Shown: positions 4,999 through 7,420 of the stretch, one piece after another
Layout: each line of letters begins with the position of its first letter
How positions within the stretch are numbered: the first letter of the stretch is position 1
From: a bacterium
GTDB lineage: Bacteria > T1Sed10-126
Reading direction: 5' to 3'
DNA length: 7,420 nt
NCBI GenBank assembly: GCA_003554945.1
Contig: PWHN01000031.1
Location: 1-7,420, forward strand
Position numbers and translations under genes: made by a program
The notes under the pieces: generated by a model
Database searches by the model: none
The model's input: only the letters and a program-made list of their open reading frames with translations
What the model was told of the DNA's origin: nothing

Positions 4999-6171
4999 TC
5001 AGACCAGCCCCAGATCCTGCGCGTGGGCAATGACTTTCTCTGCTACCCAAACCAGCACTTCCCGGTCGTGTGCATAAGTTATAGAAAAACGAATCCGGGC
5101 CTGCCCCCGGGGAACAGTCGGCGGCCGGATGGCGACAGCCAGTATCCCTTCATCACTTAGTTCCGAGGCCAACCGCAGTGCCTGCTCATTATCGCCTACG
5201 ATCAGAGGGACAATCTGACTGGCTGATTCACCTGTATTCAGTCCGGCCTGCTGCAGCTTTTCGCGAAAAAATGCTGCCCGTTCGAGCACCGCTGTTCCCC
5301 TTTCGGGTTGCTCCTCCAACAGCTCCAGAGCGGCCAGCGCCGCACCGACAGATGCTGGTGGCAGGGCGGTGCTGTAAATAAAAGGCCGCGCTTTATTAAC
5401 CAATAACTCGCAGAGCTCGCTATCAGCAGCAACAGCAGCACCGTAGCCACCGAGCCCCTTGCTCAACGTAACCACGGCCGCCGCTACTTCGCCGGCCAAT
5501 CCCCGTTCATTGATAAGACCGCTCCCGTTTTCACCAAAAACTCCCGTGGCATGAGCTTCGTCCACTATCAAAGCCGCTCCGTAATTACCGGTCAGCTCGG
5601 CCATATCTTCAAGCGGGGCCAGATCTCCGTTCATGCTAAAGACAGATTCAGTCAGAACTAAAACTCGCGCCTCGGGCGGTGCCTCTTCCAGCCGTTTCTC
5701 CAGCTGAGCAAGGTCGTTGTGACGAATTCGACGGAAACAGGTCTGACTCTGAAGCAGACCATCAATCAGACTGGCATGAATCAAACGGTCGGCAAGAACG
5801 TAGTCGTCCTTTCCAACCAGCGCCGAAAGCAGACCGGTATTAGCCAGATAACCACTTCCAAAAAGCAGGGCGGCGGGAAAATTCTTTAATCCAGCCAGGC
5901 GCTCTTCCAGCTCGCGGTGGCAGGGCAAAGTTCCGGCGACCAGCCGGGAAGCAGTTGCACCGGCACCAAACTCCGCCGCGTATTCAGAGGCGCGCTCGAT
6001 TACTTCCGGGTGGTTAGCCAGGTCAAGGTAATCATTTGAGGAAAGATTGATCACTTTTTTATTTCCGCTGGTAAAAACCCCCCCGGTCGCCGCACGTTCT
6101 TCCGTCTGCCGGTAAAGACCAGCCTGGCGCAGCCCTTCCAGCTCAGCGGCAAGCCCTTCAAGACCGGACAT
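4999..6171 (-). CDS. bioF: 8-amino-7-oxononanoate synthase (KAPA synthase)
   Basis: This PLP-dependent alpha-oxoamine synthase condenses pimeloyl-ACP (or -CoA) with L-alanine to KAPA, releasing CO2. From the ATG at 6171 it has 390 residues, typical of the family. Motifs are: NLSSNDYLDLANHP (42-55); GAGATASRLVAG (69-80); the Asp/His pair in VDEAHATGVFG (203-213); the Schiff-base Lys238 in TLSKGLGGYG; and RPPTVPRGQARIRFSI near the C-terminus. The frame can be extended three codons to a TTG at 6180, but the GGAGG at 6184-6188 would then be only 3 nt away. It lies 12 nt from the ATG, so I prefer the ATG. The gene overlaps bioB by 14 nt and abuts the bioH-like start. The fold family also includes 2-amino-3-ketobutyrate CoA ligase, but the operon settles the role. 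Confidence 0.95.
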   Translation of the reverse strand: MSGLEGLAAELEGLRQAGLYRQTEERAATGGVFTSGNKKVINLSSNDYLDLANHPEVIERASEYAAEFGAGATASRLVAGTLPCHRELEERLAGLKNFPAALLFGSGYLANTGLLSALVGKDDYVLADRLIHASLIDGLLQSQTCFRRIRHNDLAQLEKRLEEAPPEARVLVLTESVFSMNGDLAPLEDMAELTGNYGAALIVDEAHATGVFGENGSGLINERGLAGEVAAAVVTLSKGLGGYGAAVAADSELCELLVNKARPFIYSTALPPASVGAALAALELLEEQPERGTAVLERAAFFREKLQQAGLNTGESASQIVPLIVGDNEQALRLASELSDEGILAVAIRPPTVPRGQARIRFSITYAHDREVLVWVAEKVIAHAQDLGLV

Positions 6172-7135
6172 CGAAACCAAGATCCTCCAGCATCTGCAGG
6201 TCTTTTTCAGTCGCCCGCCCGGCTACCGTCAGCAAATCGCCGATCATCATCCCGGTTGCTCCGGCGTGAAAAATATAGGACTGCAAGTCGCGCAGATGTT
6301 TACGCCCGGCACAGACTTTTATCTCTTTTTCGGGGTTGAGCAGACGAAAAGCAGCGATAGTTTTTAAAATTTCAAACGGCTCGGGCGGGCGCAGATTTTC
6401 AATCGGGGTATTTTCAACGGGTATAACGAAGTTCAGGGGAATTGCATCGACGTCAAGACGGCGCAGAGTAAGAGCTAATTCAACCCGCTGTTCCAGCTCC
6501 TCCCCCAGCCCAATAAGTCCTCCAGCGCAGACTTCAAGCCCAACTTTTTTGGCTGTCCGGACCGTCTCAATACGCTGCTCGATATCATGAGTCGAGCAAA
6601 TTTCATCAAAAAAACTGGGAGCAGTCTCCAGGTTGTGGTGAAAACGCTTCATACCTGCCTGTTTGAGCCGGCGGAGCTCTTGTTCGTCAAGTGCTCCGAG
6701 CGAGGAACAATAGGACGGCTGCTTTCTTTCATTGCTTTCAAACAGCTCAATAAGCTGCTCCAGATCGGCTTCCTCCAACCGGCCACCGCTCGTTACAAAT
6801 CCAAAGTGAGAAATGGGAAGCTCCTGCGCCTCATCATAAGCTTCTTTTAGCTTTTCCGGCGGCAGTAAATCATATTCCTCCGCTCCCGCCCGGTAATGAA
6901 CAGACTGGGCGCAGAAAGCACAGTCCTCCCCGCAGAGTCCGCTTTTGGCGTTGACAATTGAGCAGAGGTGTATCTCGTCGCCAAAATTGCGTCGGCGCAG
7001 ACGATCGGTCAGGGAAAGCAGATCAATAAAGCTCTCGCGGCCCAGGGTGAGTATTTCAAGCCCCTCGTCAGCGCTCAGAGGTACACTTTGCTCTATCTTC
7101 TCTTTTAATTTACAAAACAGTGATGATTGACTCAT
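6158..7135 (-). CDS. bioB: Biotin synthase (radical SAM)
   Basis: This enzyme inserts sulfur into dethiobiotin to form biotin, using a radical-SAM [4Fe-4S] cluster and a second, sacrificial Fe-S cluster. Its 325 residues are normal length. The radical SAM motif CGEDCAFC provides C68, C72 and C75. HHNLET (166-171) and VCAGGLIGLGE (202-212) are family hallmarks. Of the E. coli auxiliary ligands, C128 is kept as C143, C188 as C203 and R260 as R278. The position of C97 is Gly112 (HFGFVTSGG), with no gap needed between it and C143. An extra cysteine, C275, sits in KVCAGR, three residues before R278. I recall the same pattern in Geobacter-type BioB, so it is probably a clade feature rather than a defect. 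The ATG at 7135 has GGAGG at 7146-7150, 10 nt upstream. It starts 45 bp after a PilZ gene and leads the visible biotin operon. Confidence 0.97.
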   Translation of the reverse strand: MSQSSLFCKLKEKIEQSVPLSADEGLEILTLGRESFIDLLSLTDRLRRRNFGDEIHLCSIVNAKSGLCGEDCAFCAQSVHYRAGAEEYDLLPPEKLKEAYDEAQELPISHFGFVTSGGRLEEADLEQLIELFESNERKQPSYCSSLGALDEQELRRLKQAGMKRFHHNLETAPSFFDEICSTHDIEQRIETVRTAKKVGLEVCAGGLIGLGEELEQRVELALTLRRLDVDAIPLNFVIPVENTPIENLRPPEPFEILKTIAAFRLLNPEKEIKVCAGRKHLRDLQSYIFHAGATGMMIGDLLTVAGRATEKDLQMLEDLGFDVRS

Positions 7136-7180
7136 AGGTCGGTTTCCTCCGCGAGTCAGGGAAAAGAAGTTTAAACTCGT

Positions 7181-7420
7181 TTATCTCTTAAAAAGCTCCT
7201 CAAGTTCTCGTTCGACTTCGTTGGGATCGGCCAGGTTGTAGGTCAGCAACCGGCGCAGATGGTCAAGACTGTCCGGATCGATAAGCTTCCACCTGAAACC
7301 CAGTCTGCCGTCTTCCCTGTGAACTAAATCCCCCTGTTGACTAATAACAGGACCTGATCCTTCACCGAGCAGCACTTTTAACGAATATTCCTCCCCCTTT
7401 TCTCCGGACCATCCTTCCGG
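7181..7420 (-). CDS. PilZ-domain protein, C-terminal part only
   Basis: An open frame enters at the right window edge and ends with TAA at 7183-7181, leaving 79 visible residues; the N-terminus lies outside the window. The C-terminal segment GRLGFRWKLIDPDSLDHLRR, followed by a helix (LLTYNLADPNEVERELEEL), has the pattern of the last strand and C-terminal helix of PilZ domains as found in deltaproteobacteria: G-x-G-F/V-R-F, then D-x-D-S-x-x-H-L, then YN-x-x-DP. PilZ proteins bind cyclic di-GMP and act in motility, surface or signalling functions. The diagnostic RxxxR and D/NxSxxG ligand motifs would lie upstream, so ligand binding cannot be judged. The gene is co-directional with bioB across 45 bp and may be co-transcribed. 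Confidence is moderate because less than a full domain is visible. Confidence 0.65.
   Translation of the reverse strand, partial: PEGWSGEKGEEYSLKVLLGEGSGPVISQQGDLVHREDGRLGFRWKLIDPDSLDHLRRLLTYNLADPNEVERELEELFKR

Noticed and set aside
7136-7180. Biotin repressor (BirA) operator before bioB, suggested by the palindrome AGTTTAAACT at 7168-7177
   Set aside because: The BirA consensus needs TTGTAAACC-like and GGTTTACAA-like halves separated by about 14-16 bp. This is a single compact 10-bp palindrome without those halves.

Overview
The window is dominated by a biotin biosynthesis operon on the minus strand. The 3' end of a PilZ-type gene lies upstream of it, and the start of a Spy/CpxP-like periplasmic gene lies downstream. 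Base composition is near balanced and every gene reads on the minus strand. The Spy/CpxP-like secreted protein implies a diderm cell. The PilZ C-terminus and the BioB sequence (an extra Cys in the VCAGR motif and no canonical auxiliary Cys near the SGG motif) look to me like deltaproteobacterial/Desulfobacterota proteins, probably of an anaerobe. That lineage call is inference from memory of families, not a database match.

Layout in the direction of transcription, from high to low coordinates: partial PilZ-domain protein (7420-7181); 45-bp gap; bioB; bioF (14-nt overlap with bioB from the preferred ATG); a bioH-like esterase (its start directly abuts the bioF stop); bioC (ATGA overlap); bioD (ATGA overlap); a 424-bp non-coding interval rich in inverted repeats; bioA; a 95-residue unknown ORF starting 2 nt after bioA; a 263-bp gap with a GC-rich palindromic repeat; and a Spy/CpxP-like secreted protein running off the left edge.

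Together the genes make a complete route. BioC methylates malonyl-ACP so that it enters fatty acid synthesis. The BioH-like esterase removes the methyl group from pimeloyl-ACP methyl ester. BioF condenses pimeloyl-ACP with alanine to KAPA. BioA transaminates KAPA to DAPA, BioD carboxylates and cyclises DAPA to dethiobiotin, and BioB inserts sulfur to give biotin. Overlapping stops and starts from bioB to bioD imply tight translational coupling. bioA with the 95-residue ORF probably forms a second transcriptional or regulatory unit, because the structured interval separates it from bioD.

The most unusual content is that interval. It holds a 138-bp element (2410-2547) that can fold into a three-way junction with a 26-bp closing stem and a 15-bp inner stem, plus several separate palindromes, one of which lies across the bioD stop codon. 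I do not recognise the element as a known RNA family or mobile element.
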